NCBI GenBank assembly: GCA_035236585.1
Contig: CP141139.1
Coordinates: forward strand, 50,599,217 to 50,663,216
Length of the DNA: 64,000 nucleotides
Reading direction: 5' to 3'
DNA from: Warburgia ugandensis
Lineage: Eukaryota; Streptophyta; Magnoliopsida; Canellales; Canellaceae
Positions within the stretch are counted from its first letter, which is position 1, and every line of letters starts with the position of its first letter. The translations under genes were made by a program, and so were the position numbers. The notes beneath the pieces are model-generated. The model was not told where the DNA came from and searched no databases. It saw nothing but the letters and a program-made list of their open reading frames with translations. Below are positions 13,086-26,421 of the stretch, in pieces.

Positions 13086-13886
13086 TCAAAAACTGCAATG
13101 GTCCAGTGCAGTAAATTGTGGTAGTTGCTGAGCTGATAACTCAAAATCCTCATAGTCCTGAAGCAAGAAATATGAGTTTACTGGCAACAATTTTCCTGGA
13201 TTTAGCTGATCATGTGTAATGAAACAATCAGACCTTGAATTCGATCGGGTTCCCTGAAAGCCCATGTCATAATTTAGAAGATTGCCAAGTCCCATGTAGC
13301 TTTTTGAGGGATCAAAAACTGACAAAGGACGAGGCTGGAGGAACTGAACTGGATCTGTAAAAGCCATTTGATGATGATGATGGTGAGGAAATGGGGTGTC
13401 ATTATCGCCTGCCGGCCTCTCTTCTCTTTCCTCTATCTTGGCGTCCAATATCTCCTTAGCAGTCTCTAGTATCCTAATTCTCTCCTTTACCACTGCTAGC
13501 TTCCGATCTGCCTCACCGACTACTACTCTCAGTGAATCGCAGCCCAATCTGCCTAACTTTTTACCATGCATGCTCTCCTTTTGCTTAATCTCCTTATTCA
13601 GGTAATTAATCCTTGATGGCAAGATTCTTGACAGGTTCTCCTTCCTCTTCTTGTTTTCTTCCTTGGACTTATATTTCTCAATAATGCGGGTAACTTGTGA
13701 GTGATCTTCAGGCCATATCTTTGGTTGCACTTCGTCCGGGCTAAACGAAATCATGATTGCATCCACTCCACACAACGTTGAGAGCTGCGATACTTTCTTC
13801 TGTAGTCCTGCAACCCTCCTTAAGTACACGCTCCTCCGCCTTTTATTGCAGCTGATACGCTCAATTTGGACTTTTCCACGGCCCAT
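13086..13886 (-). CDS. Type I (M-gamma-like) MADS-box transcription factor
   Basis: Encodes 266 residues from the ATG at 13886 (MGRGKVQIERI...) to the TGA at 13088-13086. The frame is open further upstream, but MGRGK is the usual start of MADS proteins. Residues 1-~60 form the MADS DNA-binding domain: the basic run KRRR, then GLQKKVSQLSTLCGVDA, then the beta strands. The WPED block after the domain and the absence of an intron in the coding region fit the M-gamma group of type I proteins (AGL80/PHERES-like), which act in the nucleus and in known cases in the female gametophyte and endosperm. Residues ~75-155 are charged and probably helical. A His-rich run (HHHHH) follows at ~170. The C-terminal third is Gln/Leu/Phe-containing and unlike any domain I know. 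No K-box is seen, which argues against MIKC type. The frame is intact. Target genes cannot be inferred. Confidence 0.88.
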   Translation of the reverse strand: MGRGKVQIERISCNKRRRSVYLRRVAGLQKKVSQLSTLCGVDAIMISFSPDEVQPKIWPEDHSQVTRIIEKYKSKEENKKRKENLSRILPSRINYLNKEIKQKESMHGKKLGRLGCDSLRVVVGEADRKLAVVKERIRILETAKEILDAKIEEREERPAGDNDTPFPHHHHHQMAFTDPVQFLQPRPLSVFDPSKSYMGLGNLLNYDMGFQGTRSNSRSDCFITHDQLNPGKLLPVNSYFLLQDYEDFELSAQQLPQFTALDHCSF

Positions 13887-15000
13887 TCTGTTTGTAGGAC
13901 CTGTAAAAGTTGGTAAGAGACCATACCTTCGAAACACAGGCGATGAAACAAGGATCTACTACTGATTGGCTGTAATGTATTAAATTAAATAATTTACAAC
14001 AAAAAAATCATTATAAATAATAATTGTTTGAGAAGGATATAATCATAAAATGCAGAACAATGAACAAAATAGCAAGAAAATATTCGTTTTGTAGCATGTC
14101 CTTTCGCTACTCTACCTTTCTGTGGCTGCTAATTACTCCTTAACAATTCGATTATTGCTTCAAAGAGTTAAAAATTGCTAGCTATTTACATACTTGACCT
14201 TTTGCAATTTATCTACACTATTTTTGAATCAAAATGGCATTTGAGTTTCTACACATATAAAATATAATTTTACTAATAAAAATATAGTAACAAACGGAGA
14301 CCCAAATCAAATATCACACCAACTGAAAAAAGGCAAACATAACAAAAAGGAAAAAGACAATTCGGACTCTTTCACCCCTCCTAATCAACACTAGTGGGCA
14401 TTACCACAAACTTAACAAAAGGTGGATTATTTATCAACCTTTAAGAAAAACTTCCATATATAAGAAGGTCGTTTATTGAGGAAGTAACAAAAATAATTTG
14501 CCAAAACTGAGTCCTGCAAATATGTTCCTGTGTTCTGTTTTGGCAGACACGGAGCCTATGAATAATTCATTTCCTGCACCGATATCACTTGTATGCCTAT
14601 GCTCTGTTCAGGGAGATATCTGGGTATACATCTGTAGAACCCACTTTAATGGTGAAATTATCTTCACTAGAAAGCTCTGTTCTCTCATCATGGGAACCCA
14701 TAACAATTGAGTTGATAGGCCTAAGATTTCAGATGTAATATTTGTGTCTGCTATGCAAAATAAAAGAAGGGAAAAAAACACGGAGAAGAAAGAGAACAAT
14801 GTTATGCCAATGAATCAGTCAAAGCACAAGAATTTAACTCGGCGGAAGATTTATTAGCAAGGACCAATCCACACAACAAACAGACATGGAGATATAAGAA
14901 AACTGAAATTTACCGTCAGAGACCAAGGTGACACTTTCCCCTTCTTGAGAAGATTTCAAGTCAGAGTTGCGGCACTTTTCTTTTGCTGGGAGATTTCAAG
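13887..15000 (-). promoter_or_regulatory. MADS-gene upstream region, with a possible spliced 5' leader
   Basis: Fourteen bases upstream of the ATG the minus strand reads 'ccaacttttacag|g', a good 3' splice site (AG at plus 13901-13902). About 1 kb further upstream, minus 'ctctgacg|gtaaat' is a plausible donor (GT at plus 14912-14913). A 5' UTR intron of about 1.0 kb (13901-14913) is therefore possible. This is inference from splice-site shape only; the gene may equally be intronless. The DNA between is A+T-rich and carries no frame of interest. Confidence 0.25.
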
Positions 15001-16191
15001 TAAATTTAGGAATTAAGATATGAGAACCAGGCAAAAAGCATGTTTGGATTTAAGGGTACATAAATACTGGGCTACTCTTTCTAAGATGTAGTTTTGATAA
15101 TCAAGCATCCATCTTCTTAACCATATCTTAGACGTCAGACCTGAAATTCTCCCGCATTTCAAGATGCTAGTCCTTTTATCTCTAAATTCTTTCGTACTTA
15201 TTTCTCCTTCCTTCTCATCATTCTGATTATCTATTTTCCACCACATTGCACTGGGCTCTATAATACCCAATCAAGAGTTAGTTTTCTTAGGCTTTGAATT
15301 GTCTAATATGTGGCCTAGAAGATGATCGAGCGGCTGAAATGGGCAAAGTGTGGGGTCCCTATCCACTTTTGATGTGCTTCCATTTGCCCAGAGAATAATC
15401 AATGTTTTCCATAACCAAATATGGATCCAACTAGTACTTCAACTAACATGTAAAGACACATGCACCTTGTTGTAGATTGCATCAACAAAGATCGAATAAA
15501 ACGTAACAGAGAGGAAAAAGAAAAAAAAATAAACGTAATATTGGTACTGGTTTTCTAAGAAAAAGGAGGCAGAATATCAATCGATAAACAAAGATAAAAA
15601 AGAACGTAACAGAGACGAAAATGAAAAAATAAATAAACGAAATATTGCTACTGTTTTTCTAGGAAGGAGAAAGAATATCAATAGATAAGCCAGCAGGATT
15701 TGCAATAATGATCGGCATGAGAGAGAGACAGAGAGAGATGAAACGATAACCAAGAGAAGGAAATAGTGTGCACTTTCACTGAAGAATAAACCGTATCAAG
15801 AAACCAGAGATGGGTATTCCTAGTTAACTAGTACTACTCAGGAGAGAAGGTAAGAAAATCATCAAAAAGACAAACAAAAAACCACAGCCGATTAGAAAAC
15901 CCAGCAAATATGGTGAGAAATCTGAAAGAATATTAATGGCAGGCAAGAACATAATAAAGGGAAAGAAATATACATTGAAACAAAAGAGCAGCAACAATAG
16001 TAAGTCTTCTTATTATCTCATACCAGATTCTTTCTTCAATCCAACGCACAGGAAAATTAAGGAAAGGCCACGGATACTAAACGTGGGAGAATTAAGCTGC
16101 CACCCTTTTCTATCTGCACTGAAAAAGAGACAGTCAGAGATGCCTGAAGAAGTTCGTTCTTCGTGATTTTGGTAAGAACCCTTTCTTCCGT
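15001..16191. other. Gene-free stretch
   Basis: Purine-rich on the plus strand around 15500-15760, where a ~60-bp motif ('cgtaacagagasgaaa') occurs twice (15501 and 15604). The open frame at 15936-16166 shows no domain and ends just before the microsatellite; not accepted as a gene. Confidence 0.4.

Positions 16192-16253
<62 letters not shown>
16192..16253. repeat. (TA)n(GA)n microsatellite
   Basis: A TA run to about 16209, then an uninterrupted GA run. This is the only long tract in the window with GA on the plus strand. Confidence 0.95.
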
Positions 16254-16900
<647 letters not shown>

Positions 16901-16965
16901 CTGAAAAAATTCGGCAAGTGGTACAAATAGCTTTTCTCCATATAGGCCTGTGCTTTAGAACATCG

Positions 16966-17038
16966 AGACCATTTATAATATTAGTCATGAGCTAGATAGT
17001 GAGATCATTTATAGTATTAGTCATGGGCTAGATAGTTT
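16966..17038. repeat. ~36-bp tandem duplication
   Basis: 'attagtcatgagctagatag' is followed 36 bp later by 'attagtcatgggctagatag'. Two near-identical units. Confidence 0.8.
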
Positions 17039-18284
17039 ATAGACTAAGTTTACCTTCCATTTTTCAACTAAAAGCAAGCTCCACCAAAAAGTAACCTCAC
17101 AACTAAGTTCACCATCCATTTTGGTTGAACTAAGTTTGTATTCATTTTACACTAGAAGTGGTCTCTACAACTAAAAATTGACCAAAATCATGTTAGACTT
17201 GGAACATATGGTCTAATCATAAGATTCCAAAAATAAACAGTTGGATCATCCATGATGTAATGGTAGATCATCCGTGATCATCTAACTTATGTTCTTAACA
17301 TCATAATATACAATCAAAATGGATGGTTCATATCAAATATTTTCATTGGACGGGCCTACTTTGATTGATCCTAAGCATTCATGGGTACCTTCCATTTGGG
17401 ATCTCCTACAACCCAAAAGTCATGTCAATATGACAATTCTAATATGCAATGGCTAGAATTTTTAAACTCAGTTGATCATAATAAGAATTATCATATAAAT
17501 GGTTTGGATTGATCAATTATGAGCCATTAAGGCAGAATGTTCTTGCCTCATTGTATTAATGTTAGATATAGCCCACCAAACTATAGATCTTGCATGTATC
17601 CCTTATGAAGTGCAAACACTAACCAAAATTTGAGTGAGCATAGGTGGTGATACCAAAATCAAACTTATTGTGGAGGGGCTATTATAAAAAATACCCCCCA
17701 AAACCAAGGCTAATAAGTTTGCTTTCAATTTGATTGAGTATGGGGGTGATATCAAAATCAAACCCAAAAAAAATCAAGGTTAGGGTGTTGTTATACAAAA
17801 TACTCCCAATGACCAAGATAAAGGCTAATAGTCTACCAATGAATTACGTGTAATGGAGAGTGTAGTTTATAAAAAAAACACCCAAAAAGACATTAAAGAT
17901 TCTTCACTTTTATCATGAGAAATTCAAAATTGTGCCTAAAGTTTTGTATCGATCTTCAAGATTTTCATTGCCAATAAAATTGGCTAATCTTATAATTAGT
18001 GATCCAAATTCTATCACGTTAATATTTTTTTCTATGAGTATTTGATTTTTCAACTATTCTTAAATACTTGATGGTCTTAATATCTTATGAACATTATATA
18101 GATATGCCAATGTTATTTTGATGTCCAATTTTATTTATTATTTTTTGAAGATGTATTTATATATTGAATTCTAGTATTTTCAAATGCTCAAGGAGCATAT
18201 GATTTTCAAAAGGTGTAGTCCCATCATCTCAGGCATAAGTTTTGGAAGATCTAATCCATGCAAGTTATTTGGAATCTCTTAGAT
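17039..18284. other. Gene-free A+T-rich stretch
   Basis: No coding or RNA signal. Two loosely similar blocks at about 17640-17715 and 17745-17800 share 'gtgatatcaaaatcaaac' and 'ataaaaaatacccccc'-like motifs, suggesting an old local duplication. Confidence 0.4.
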
Positions 18285-18291
18285 TACATAC

Positions 18292-18333
<42 letters not shown>
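18285..18333. repeat. (CATA)n(TA)n microsatellite
   Basis: About five CATA units, then a TA run. Confidence 0.95.
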
Positions 18334-18335
<2 letters not shown>

Positions 18336-18544
18336 AAACTTAATCTTGTTGATTGCAATGAGCCCTATTTTTTTATGTGAAAATCATGAACATTGAAATA
18401 TAAAAGTAGAAAAAGTAGTAGCAAGGATCATCATATTGGCATAATATTTCATAAAAAAGCCTAAATATAGTGGACCTAGTAAGATGAATGTTTTACATAT
18501 AAGAAAAACAATATAAATATATCATTTGACACTATATTTTCATG

Positions 18545-18860
18545 GATGCCGAATTCGTTTGGAAGATTTAAACTAATCATCTTGTCTACCATCTCAAAAT
18601 AGGTGACCCATAAAAAATCTTTTCATTTGGATGATCTTAGCCACTCCTTTTTTACTTTTGAAAAAAGTTAAAATTATTAGTGGCTCTAATTTTTAATATC
18701 TATAACTTAGGCTACAAGCTTCCACTAGACTTGAAATTTAACATTTGACCTATCTAAGACAATCCAAATAAGATTATTAGTTCAGATCTTTCAATAGAAA
18801 TCAGCATCTATGAAAAGGTTGAGGCATCGACTGGGGCCAACTCTTATTAAACCAACTCAC
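18545..18860. mobile_element. MITE-like repeat family R1, copy 2
   Basis: Aligns in order with 4775-5150 and with the copies at 43.4, 46.9 and 55.4 kb: 'ggaagattta', 'aggtgacccat', 'attagtggctcta', 'taacttaggcta', 'cagatctttcaat'. Non-coding. Confidence 0.6.
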
Positions 18861-18925
18861 TCAACTTTGAATTCTTGGCTCGGCTATTGATGAGGGAGAC
18901 CTCTTGTTTTTAGGCAAAATATTAG

Positions 18926-18930
<5 letters not shown>

Positions 18931-19014
<84 letters not shown>
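18931..19014. repeat. (CT)n microsatellite
   Basis: An uninterrupted CT run that leads directly into a 139-bp tandem duplication. Confidence 0.97.
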
Positions 19015-19017
<3 letters not shown>

Positions 19018-19284
19018 GAATCTGTCTATCTCTCCATACTAGAAGGATCTTGCACATTTGAGGGCCACCCAGTAACCTCTTTTCAAGCAATCTTGTCTAG
19101 CAATCATCTCTGACTACTACTATGTCAGTCAACTCTAAGTAGGGTCTCTCTCTCATGAATCTGTCTATCTCTCCATACTAGAAGGATCTTGCACATTTGA
19201 GGGCCACCCAGTAACCTCTTTTCAAGCAATCTTGTCTAGCAATCATCTCTGACTACTACTATGTCAGTCAACTCTAAGTAGGGT
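19007..19284. repeat. Perfect 139-bp tandem duplication
   Basis: The unit beginning 'ctctcatgaatctgtctatc' and ending 'actctaagtagggt' occurs twice back to back (to 19145 and to 19284). I saw no differences. Each unit begins with a short CT run, so the duplication probably arose from mispairing at the CT repeat. Confidence 0.95.
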
Positions 19285-19383
19285 AAACAACCACTGCAAA
19301 TTTGTACATCTGAGGAGCATGCCAACAAAAAAGGATGGTCCTCCATGCATTTCATTCTTTTTGGAATGGAAAAAGAGAAGTAC

Positions 19384-19388
19384 CTTAC
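19384..19388. repeat. Left target-site duplication of the Athila-like element
   Basis: 'cttac', identical to 29848-29852 on the other side of the element. Confidence 0.85.
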
Positions 19389-21517
19389 TGTTGATGTTTA
19401 ACCGCAAGTGCACGGGCTATTGTAGTATAGCTTATGCAAGTACACGTTAATCCCATAGGGACTTGATTTAAAAAATAAGAATTTTAATAAAATTTAATTA
19501 TCTAAAAGTAAAAATAAATTACTAAAAATATTGAAATTATAATCAGAGTTTAGATTTAATCAACTTCTCTAAATTACAAAATTTTCAATTCCTAAATAAC
19601 ACAAATAAATCAAATAATATGAAAAAACTACTTCCTTAGTTTAATCACTCTCAATAACTTCAAATATTTTTGAGAGATGATCAGCCTTCATATATGTCTT
19701 CAGCACACCCTTGATTAGAGATCTACTAGTTGAATTTGTCAGATTCGTCAAAATCATCAAGATTTGGGCTAAATTATAATTTAGAGATTTGGACGGCTCA
19801 AATTAAGTTATTGAATTTAGATTAAGATCAAATACATCAATTAGGTTGAGGGATGTCCTAAGAATAAAACTGTAAAGTTAATTTGAAATCAGATAAGAAA
19901 CGGATGAGAAACAAGCACTTCTTGGTTGATTAAGGCTAACCCGTTGATTGGGTTAAGCCTTGATTGATTTGATTTGGATTAAGCAGTTCCTAGATTAACA
20001 AAATGTGAATAAAATAGAACTAGAATAAACATAGACACAGATGTAAATAAACCAGGGACACATATGTAATTAAAGCAAAAGGACATAAATCTAATTTTAA
20101 TTAAAGAAGGGCAAAACGAAATTCATTAAAACTCTGGTTTTTAAGAAAAAAAAGAAGAAAAAAAAAAAAAAAAAACCCGACGAAGAAGAGAGAGCCTGAG
20201 GAGGAAGAAGAGGGAAGGAGAAGAGAAGAAAGGCAGGGGGAAGAGAAGAAAAAGAGAAAACGTGGGGAACCTGAATTGGGTTTCTATTTCCAGGCCCCAA
20301 TGGCACAGAGAAACTCCTGATGAAGAAGAAGAGGAAGAGGGAAAGAGAAGAAGAGAGGAGGGGAAAATGAGGAGCTTTAAGGAAAACCTGTTTTGGGTTT
20401 TTCTTCTACAGTAATGGGAGGACGACTCTGAGCCAACGACGCCGGTGGAAGGATGGCAATGCAGAGAAGAGCAGGGATAGTGGAACACAATGGAGAAGGG
20501 ATAACGCTGGCTGGTGAAGTAGAGATGCCGGTCTGGGAATTGGGTGGTGAATGCCGGGCAGAGAACAGGTGATGGAGATGTTGCTCTGGGGTTGACCCGA
20601 CGACGGGCCCTAGTGCAATGTGTGTGAGAGCTAGGGCAAACTAGCCGAAGGAGAAGAAAAGCTGGTGACTGGGAAAGGAGCTAGAGACAGAGCAATAGAG
20701 AGGAGGGGAAGGTAGAGGAGCTGGGCAGGAGAGAGAAGGGTGATGAGGAGTAGGGTGAAGTGCGTTGGTGGAATGAGAAGTGCGTGAGATGGGAAGGAGA
20801 GAATGTGGGAGAGAAGAAAGAGAGCAAGAGGAGGGGTGGTTGGCCTTGTAGATGCCCTCCTACGATTTTAAGAAGGGGTTTAGAAGAGAAGCTAATAAGG
20901 GGAGAAGAGGAAGGTCAGAGAGTGAAAGAGGGAATTAAGAGAAAAAGGAGAACGTGAGAGAGTGGGAAAGGAAAGAGAGAAGAATAAGGAAGGAAAGAGA
21001 AAAGTAGGGAAAGAGGGAGTAAGGGAATAAAGAGTGAATAGGAAGTGGGCTACGGTTGCATGCCTCTTTGAAGCTCTCCCTTTACTAATTTGGTTCTCCC
21101 CCCTTTGGAAACTTCTCTACAATTGCAACTTGCCTTCTCCATATTTTTCCTTTTTTCCATGATTCCCAATTAAGTTCAATTGTCTTTTAGGAAACTATCC
21201 CATCTATCTTTGTGAATGATCTGGCCCATCCAATGCACTTTAAGATGATCTACATCGTTAACTTTTAATTATAGCCATACCTGTGTCTCTTGGTTGATCT
21301 ACAAAATAAAAGACCAAATTAGAATCATCTGAACCATACATTAATCATCTAATGAGCTCTAATGATCATTTGACCATTGATTTTGACAAATTAAGGTTTG
21401 GATGGTCAATTAGAGCTTAATTCAAAATTAAGCTAAATTTTACAAATTTGAATGGGTAGATGATCTAATTGAACGTTAAATTAAGGGTATTTTGACTAAA
21501 ATTAAACACTTAACACA
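19389..21517 (-). repeat. 3' LTR of the Athila-like element
   Basis: 2129 bp. On plus it starts 'tgttgatgtttaacc' and ends 'aaacacttaaca', so the minus-strand LTR is TG...CA. It aligns along its length with 27762-29847. A purine-rich domain (about 20140-21050) generates long spurious frames on both strands, such as the Ser/Phe/Pro-rich frame at 20141-20488. Confidence 0.92.
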
Positions 21518-21530
21518 CCCCCCAACCAAC
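21518..21530 (-). other. Polypurine tract of the Athila-like element
   Basis: On the minus strand 'ggttggggggtg' stands immediately before the 3' LTR, where the plus-strand primer is expected. Confidence 0.75.
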
Positions 21531-23397
21531 ATTTTCCTAGTCCCAACCAAAATATGTGAAAAACCAAATTTTAAGATTTCAAAAATTATTTTTAAGTCAA
21601 CTCTTCTTTTTTCTCAGAGAATTATCTTCAATAAATCATCAACTTTAGCATACTAATAAAAATGACTGAAGAATTCAAAACCCTACCCATATACTAAAGT
21701 CATTCCACTTAAGCTCATATCTTAGAGTGTGTGTGTGCGCGTATAGTCTACATATAGAATCATCTTATTTATGTAAACTTCTAACTTTTGAACTCTATCC
21801 GAAATATGTTTTGACTTCAATCCTCACTAGTAGACATACGCTCAAAAACAACATCTCTCATATAGAGGGGTCAAATCATATCTCTCTTTTAATTATGTGA
21901 GTTGAGTCAATAAAACCAAATTTATCTCACATATTCTCATGAAAAATGGGAGTTACTAAGGAATTTCATTGTTTTGATCTCTTTAGAATGGATGTTATTA
22001 CCTTTGAATATTTAGCAATACCACTCTTTTAAATCCTATTCATTCATTTTTTCATCAAGACTATATTCATACTAGAATCAATAAGTTTTTAACTGGGACG
22101 AAACATAGGCTTAGGACAAGGTACCAAAGAAAGGATATAAGGGTATTCAAAGTTTCTCAAAAAAATTAAGTAGAGGTCTTCTAAAGTTGATAATTCTTTC
22201 TTTCCTTTGCTGAAGTGAATATTTATTTTTTCACTTTTCTTTGTATTCTTAAAGCTTTTGTTTTGTTTTTTATTTTTTTCATACTCTTTTCTTTATATTT
22301 CAGTACTTTTGAATCACTTTGAAGAATTTTTTTTCTTGTTATTCACTTTTCTACTTTTATTGCAACTAAAAGGTATTTCTTCATTCCTCTCTAACTTATT
22401 TTTCAAAGAAAATGGGTAATGGATAATTTATAATTTATACTAGGTTAATATGGGTGAAGGGTAATTTGGGTGACAAAAGAAATAGTTTATGTAAAAGGCT
22501 CAAGTTGGCTAATTAGAGGTAAAAATACTTCTGAGTAGGTTTTATGTCTCTAGGTTAACAACAAGGATGACCTAAATCATTTTCTAGGTTTCCTATAATC
22601 TATCAAATTCAATGAACTTTCAGAATTTTAAAGGTAATACTCTAATTATCCAGGTAATTAGTCAAAATTAAGAACTAGTGGGATCAATTTTCTTGAAGTG
22701 CACTAAAGAAAATTAGGAATATTTATAACCTCTCAAGAAGGATGAATGGCTTTAAAACTCACTTAGGTTATAGGTCACCACTAAATTTCTTCAGAATCTC
22801 TAAGTTATAGTCACTTATCAATTTAGACTATCTATATGCAACTGCATGTACAGATGTAATCTGAGACTTTGCTTTCATAGAATACTTTAGAAAATGAGTA
22901 AAATGATGAATTAATCATGTTCAATTCCATTAATAAAATAAATTTATCTAGATTATACTTCAGAAAATCCAATTCTCATCATAGTGTAAGAATTAACCTA
23001 AAAATTTGTCAAAATTTTCTCCCCCTTTTTTTGAAAAATTAACGAAATCACCTAAAAACCTTAAAAAAACTAGAATTTCCTAGATTTCTATATCCCCTAA
23101 CCTAACAAAAATATTATCCTCAATGTTTAAAAAGTATGTCCTGAAATGAATATGAGTGATGTAGAAAACAAAAATGAAAAACTCAAGGTTGCCTCCCAGT
23201 GAGTGCTAAGTTTAACGTCTTTAGCCAGACATATCCTAATCTACACCCAATTGGTATTGAGTTTTCCTAATCCTAATAATGAAATGACAAGATTTCTCAT
23301 GTCACCTCAAAATCTCACAATGGTCAATAGTTTTCCTCTACCATGAAATTTGTAATGACAGTAGCATTATGACACAGTAGACTACCACGAATGTAAA
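21531..23397. other. Non-coding 3' internal part of the Athila-like element
   Basis: No frame of note. This is where the end of pol and the 3' untranslated region should be. The block at about 23185-23230 (minus 'ctggctaaagacgttaaac', then 'ctgggaggcaacc') resembles the end-of-pol region of Athila/Tat elements, from memory. Confidence 0.5.
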
Positions 23398-24850
23398 TTA
23401 AGTGGTACCACTCTGATGATCTCCTACCTTCAAAATTTCACGGTAATCAATATAACTCCTCCACTTTGAAAATTTAGGTAGTGAAATCTTTGCAACTATT
23501 AGAACTACTGCTAATTTGAATTCTGTTAGACCATATGGACATGGATGGACCTCTTTTTCCCTTACATTTTCTTGAAATTGAGGTATAAGCTGACTCTGTC
23601 CTTCCTTAAAAGGTTGTTCTTGTATTAATAGAGGAGGGAACATGGTTTTGCTTAAACCCTGAATATCTTCTCGTGTGTAACCTATAATTGGTTGATGTAT
23701 GGCTAGTACATCACTGGACGCTTTCTCCTTTTGTGTTATTGGTGTAAGTAAGATTTCTTGTGGGCCTAATTACTTATCTATTGATTGTTCAATTAAGGTC
23801 TGTAGGTCCCAATCAGGTACATATTCTGTGTTAAAAGGCTTATTTGGAATTTCAGGCTCTATAAGGGGTTCTACTAATAATGGGAGGGGAGTGAAGTCAC
23901 TAGATGGAAGTTCCTCGAAATGAGGTTTCCATTTACCTGTATCCATAGGGGGCATAGAATCAAGGAGAGCATTAACTTCCTCTATTAATGTGTCCTCATT
24001 AAACTCATTAAAATGGGCCAAACAGGCCTCCAGTAGGTCTGACAAGGAAGATGACTGAAACTGATCTTGCACAACTGAATTGATCATGTTAACACTATGC
24101 AAATCTTCGGTAGTTTCACTAGGTTGCTTACAAATGTTAAAGATATTTAGCTCTAATGTCATATTGCCAAAGGATAGTTTCATGACACCATTTCTATAGT
24201 TGATTAAGGCATTGGACATAGCAAAAAATGGTCGTCCTAGGATGATTAGTATTTCATTATTCTCATGCACAACCGGCTATATATCTACAACTAGAAAATC
24301 TACAGGGAAGCAAAATTGTTCTACCTAGACTAACACATCCTCTATTACCCCTCTCAATATTTTTGCATAATGATTAGCTAGCTGAAGCATAGTAGATGTA
24401 GGTTTCAGTTCACCCAAACCTAACTATTCATATACCGAATATGGTAATAGGTTCACACTAGATCCTAAATCAAGAAAAGCTTGGTTAATCTTGTGGTTGC
24501 CAATAATGCACATAAGAGTGGGGCAACCAGGATCTTTGTACTTTGGTAGTATATGATATTGAAGAGTAGAACTAACCTAATCAGTCAAGAATGCCTTCTT
24601 TTGGACATTTAGTTTTCTCTTTATGGTGCATATGTCTTTTAAGAATTTGACATATGATGGGATTTATTTTATAGCATCTAAGATTGATATGTTGATCTTG
24701 ACTTGCTTGAAAATCTTTAAAATCTCATCATTAGAGGCAGACTTTGAGGCTTGGCGCAACCTTTGAGGAAATGGAGCAGGTATAGGACATGGATCAACAG
24801 GTGAAACATGATTCTTTTGTTTAGAGTTTTCTTTAACTTTCATGGATTTT
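23398..24850 (-). pseudogene. Retrotransposon aspartic protease region (decayed)
   Basis: Read on the minus strand in several frames. The retropepsin-like part lies around 24270-24500: AFLDLGSSVNLLPYSVYE with the D-x-G active-site motif (DLG), then LGELKPTS, then a stop, then the ILGRPFFAM block at about 24240-24210, typical of the protease-to-RT linker of Athila/Tat polyproteins. The open frame 24270-23770 (166 residues) covers ILGRPFF and an acidic linker. Another short frame (23643-23398) has no recognised domain. In intact elements RT should follow, but it is absent here. In-frame stops show it is not functional. Acts, when intact, in maturation of the retrotransposon polyprotein. Confidence 0.8.
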
Positions 24851-26421
24851 TCTACCTTTTCAGTCTTTTGAGGCTCATCTTTCTCAATTCTTTTACCATC
24901 CTGAGAATGGTAACAGCCTTAGTCTGTTCCATAGTAGAGTTAGATATTTCATCAAATGCATTAGTGCTAACCGCATGCACTCCATTAGGGTTTGCTTGTG
25001 GTTGAGTTGGAAACTTTCTTTTTTTCACACTTTGCAGCATTTGACTTATCATAATTTTTAATTCATTCATGGACTGGTTGGTTTATTTTATTTGACTTTC
25101 TAATTGAGAAATTTTCCTTTCTTGGTTTTGAACGTGTTGATTATTCTCAACGTGCCTTTTAGGTGGGGGCAAGTAAGGTCCAAAAGAAGGAGGTTGATGG
25201 GTTTGATAAGGTAAGGTAAGAAGTCCTTAGTTTTGTTGATGAGGTTGATATGGTCCTAGTTGTGGAACATTAGCCATACGTCCATTTTTCTAACTGAAGT
25301 TTGGATGGTTTCTCCAGTTGGAATTGTAAGTCTCTGAATATTGGAAGAAAGGTCTTTTATATGTGTTAAGTGCATTAGCCTGATCATGAAGTACCTCTTG
25401 GAATGCTGAAATGGTAGGACATTCTTGAGTAAGATGGGTGGTATTCTCACAAATGCTACACACTTGTTCTTCTTTATTTGATTTTTTTCTTTCCCATTTC
25501 TATATGGCTTCTACTTTTCTCACTAGGTATGCTACTCTGGCATTAATATCATCTTTTTTCAAACATAGCATACATGCCTCCCCTAGCATGGGTGTTATTG
25601 GGCTTAGGTCTATCTATATGTTTTATTCTTTTTGAGTCATCCTAGGTCTGTGCACTTTCAACTAGCCATTCCAAATACTCCTCCGCCTCATCTGGTTGTT
25701 TGTTGAGAAAGTTACCATTACACATTGTCTCTACAAACTGGCGCATGTCAGAATTTAGTCCTTCATAAAAGAAGGTGATGATGCACCATGGTTCATAACC
25801 ATGATGTGGGCAAGTGAGTTGTAGTTCTTTGAACCATTCCTGGCATTAATAGAATGATTCTTTATCCTTTTGGGTAAAGTTCATTATCTTGCGGTGAAGC
25901 GTATTTGTTTTATGGGTAGGGAAAAACTTTTTTAAGAATTCCCTAGTCATTTCATTCCTCGTTCTTATAGAACCTGATGGCAGCACATTAAACCACATTT
26001 TTGCTTTTTGCTTTAAAGAGAAAGGAAAAAGTTTAAGCCTAACAATGTCAAGACCTATATTTTGTGTTCTCTGGGTACTACACACCTCATCAAATTCTTT
26101 AATGTGCAAGTAAGGACTCTCATTATCTAAACCATGGAATGTGGGAAGTAATTGGATTGCTCCCGTTTTTAATTCTAACGCACTAGCATTATGAGGAAGA
26201 ATTACACAGGATGGTGTACTATTGCGTATAAGCTGAAGGTAGTCTTTTAAAGTTCTACCACAAAAGTTTTGATAACCCTCAATATTGTTATCCCCATGTC
26301 CGCTCTCTTGGTCCCACTCTCTATTGTTATTTCTTCTCTAATCTTTATTTAGTTGATGATTATTCCCCCTTGGTAGAGGTTGATATTCCTCATCCATCAG
26401 GGTTGGTGGGTCCTCATTCAT
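24851..26421 (-). pseudogene. Retrotransposon gag (Athila-like, decayed)
   Basis: The probable start is the ATG at 26421 (MNEDPPTLMDEEYQP). The gag core is the open frame 26109-25846, with LKLFPFSLKQKAKMWFNVLP, then FFPTHKTNTLHRKIMNFTQ. After a stop, CPHHGYEPW and EGLNSDMRQFVETMCNG continue the same domain to about 25650. Further on are a single CxxC-type segment, a Gln/Pro-rich linker, and AVTILRMVKELRK at about 24870-24910, a decayed form of the conserved end-of-gag block. Several stops and frame changes interrupt it. The order and motifs identify the Retrotrans_gag family of Athila-type Ty3/gypsy elements. It would form the virus-like particle core. Confidence 0.82.

Noticed and set aside
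20097-20488. Long Ser/Phe/Pro-rich minus frames in the left LTR, and similar ones at 28527-29161
   Set aside because: They come from the purine-rich LTR domain, are not conserved in frame between the two LTRs and match no family.
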